From Deltaproteobacteria bacterium RIFCSPHIGHO2_12_FULL_43_9 (GTDB taxonomy: Bacteria > Bdellovibrionota > O2-12-FULL-43-9), in assembly GCA_001798265.1 (NCBI GenBank), contig MGRR01000070.1:1-5634 (forward strand): 5,634 bases of DNA. Direction: 5' to 3'. Of this stretch, positions 5,587 to 5,634 are shown in pieces. Every line of letters starts with the position of its first letter. Within the stretch, counting starts at the first letter, position 1. The notes beneath the pieces were generated by a model. The model was not told the origin of the DNA and made no database searches. It saw only the letters and a list, made by a program, of their open reading frames with translations. The position numbers and the translations under genes were made by a program.

Positions 5587-5630
5587 GCGTCATGCCAAGC
5601 CGTCGAAGACGGCGTATGGCATCTGTACGC
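5587..5630. repeat. Palindromic repeat with GCCGTC-GAA-GACGGC core
   Basis: A hairpin core GCCGTC (5599-5604) / GACGGC (5608-5613) with a GAA loop is enclosed by ATGCCA (5592-5597) / TGGCAT (5617-5622) and by GCGT (5587-5590) / ACGC (5627-5630), with small internal bulges. It is a different family from the other repeats in the window. It is continuous with the right edge, so the full unit may be longer. Confidence 0.6.
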
Positions 5631-5634
5631 AGAG

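Overview
The window looks like an accessory or poorly conserved stretch of a moderately AT-rich bacterial chromosome, littered with short palindromic intergenic repeats. The density of GTCATTCCCGCG-type and TCATCCTGAGG-type repeats, the basic-tailed Sec-exported proteins of no recognisable family, and the use of TTG starts are reminiscent of uncultured candidate-phylum bacteria such as Omnitrophota. That placement is an impression only: no phylogenetic marker gene is present.

Left part (1-2431, minus strand): the first 38 codons of a secreted protein (start at 115, running off the left edge) lie downstream of a complete 652-residue exported, all-helical protein of unknown function (473-2431). 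The 357-base gap between them holds only repeats: a palindromic cassette enclosed by a 22-bp inverted repeat, a degraded repeat of two other types, and a 23-bp tandem repeat that runs into the 3' end of the 652-residue gene and supplies its last codons and stop.

Middle (2432-4502): a divergent intergenic region carrying an inverted pair of TCATCCTGAGG-type repeats separates the 652-residue gene from a 583-residue plus-strand gene (2751-4502). This gene also encodes an exported helical protein of unknown function, with a short basic C-terminal tail. The three signal-peptide genes look like one neighbourhood of envelope or secreted proteins, but no function can be assigned from sequence.

Right part (4503-5634): a 226-base array of palindromic repeats fills the gap between convergent genes. 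It is followed by a minus-strand toxin-antitoxin operon, with a Phd/YefM-like antitoxin (5178-5468) and a PIN-domain RNase toxin (4759-5175). A near-consensus promoter (TTGACT, 17 bp, TATAAT) lies upstream, and its -10 box sits inside a 12-bp-arm palindrome that is the likely autoregulatory operator. The last ~110 bases contain a possible IS21-like element end and another palindromic repeat.

The only system with a clear function is the toxin-antitoxin pair. The least explained material is the pair of large exported helical proteins and the internal organisation of the repeat arrays. I found no convincing novel defence, CRISPR or RNA-based system.
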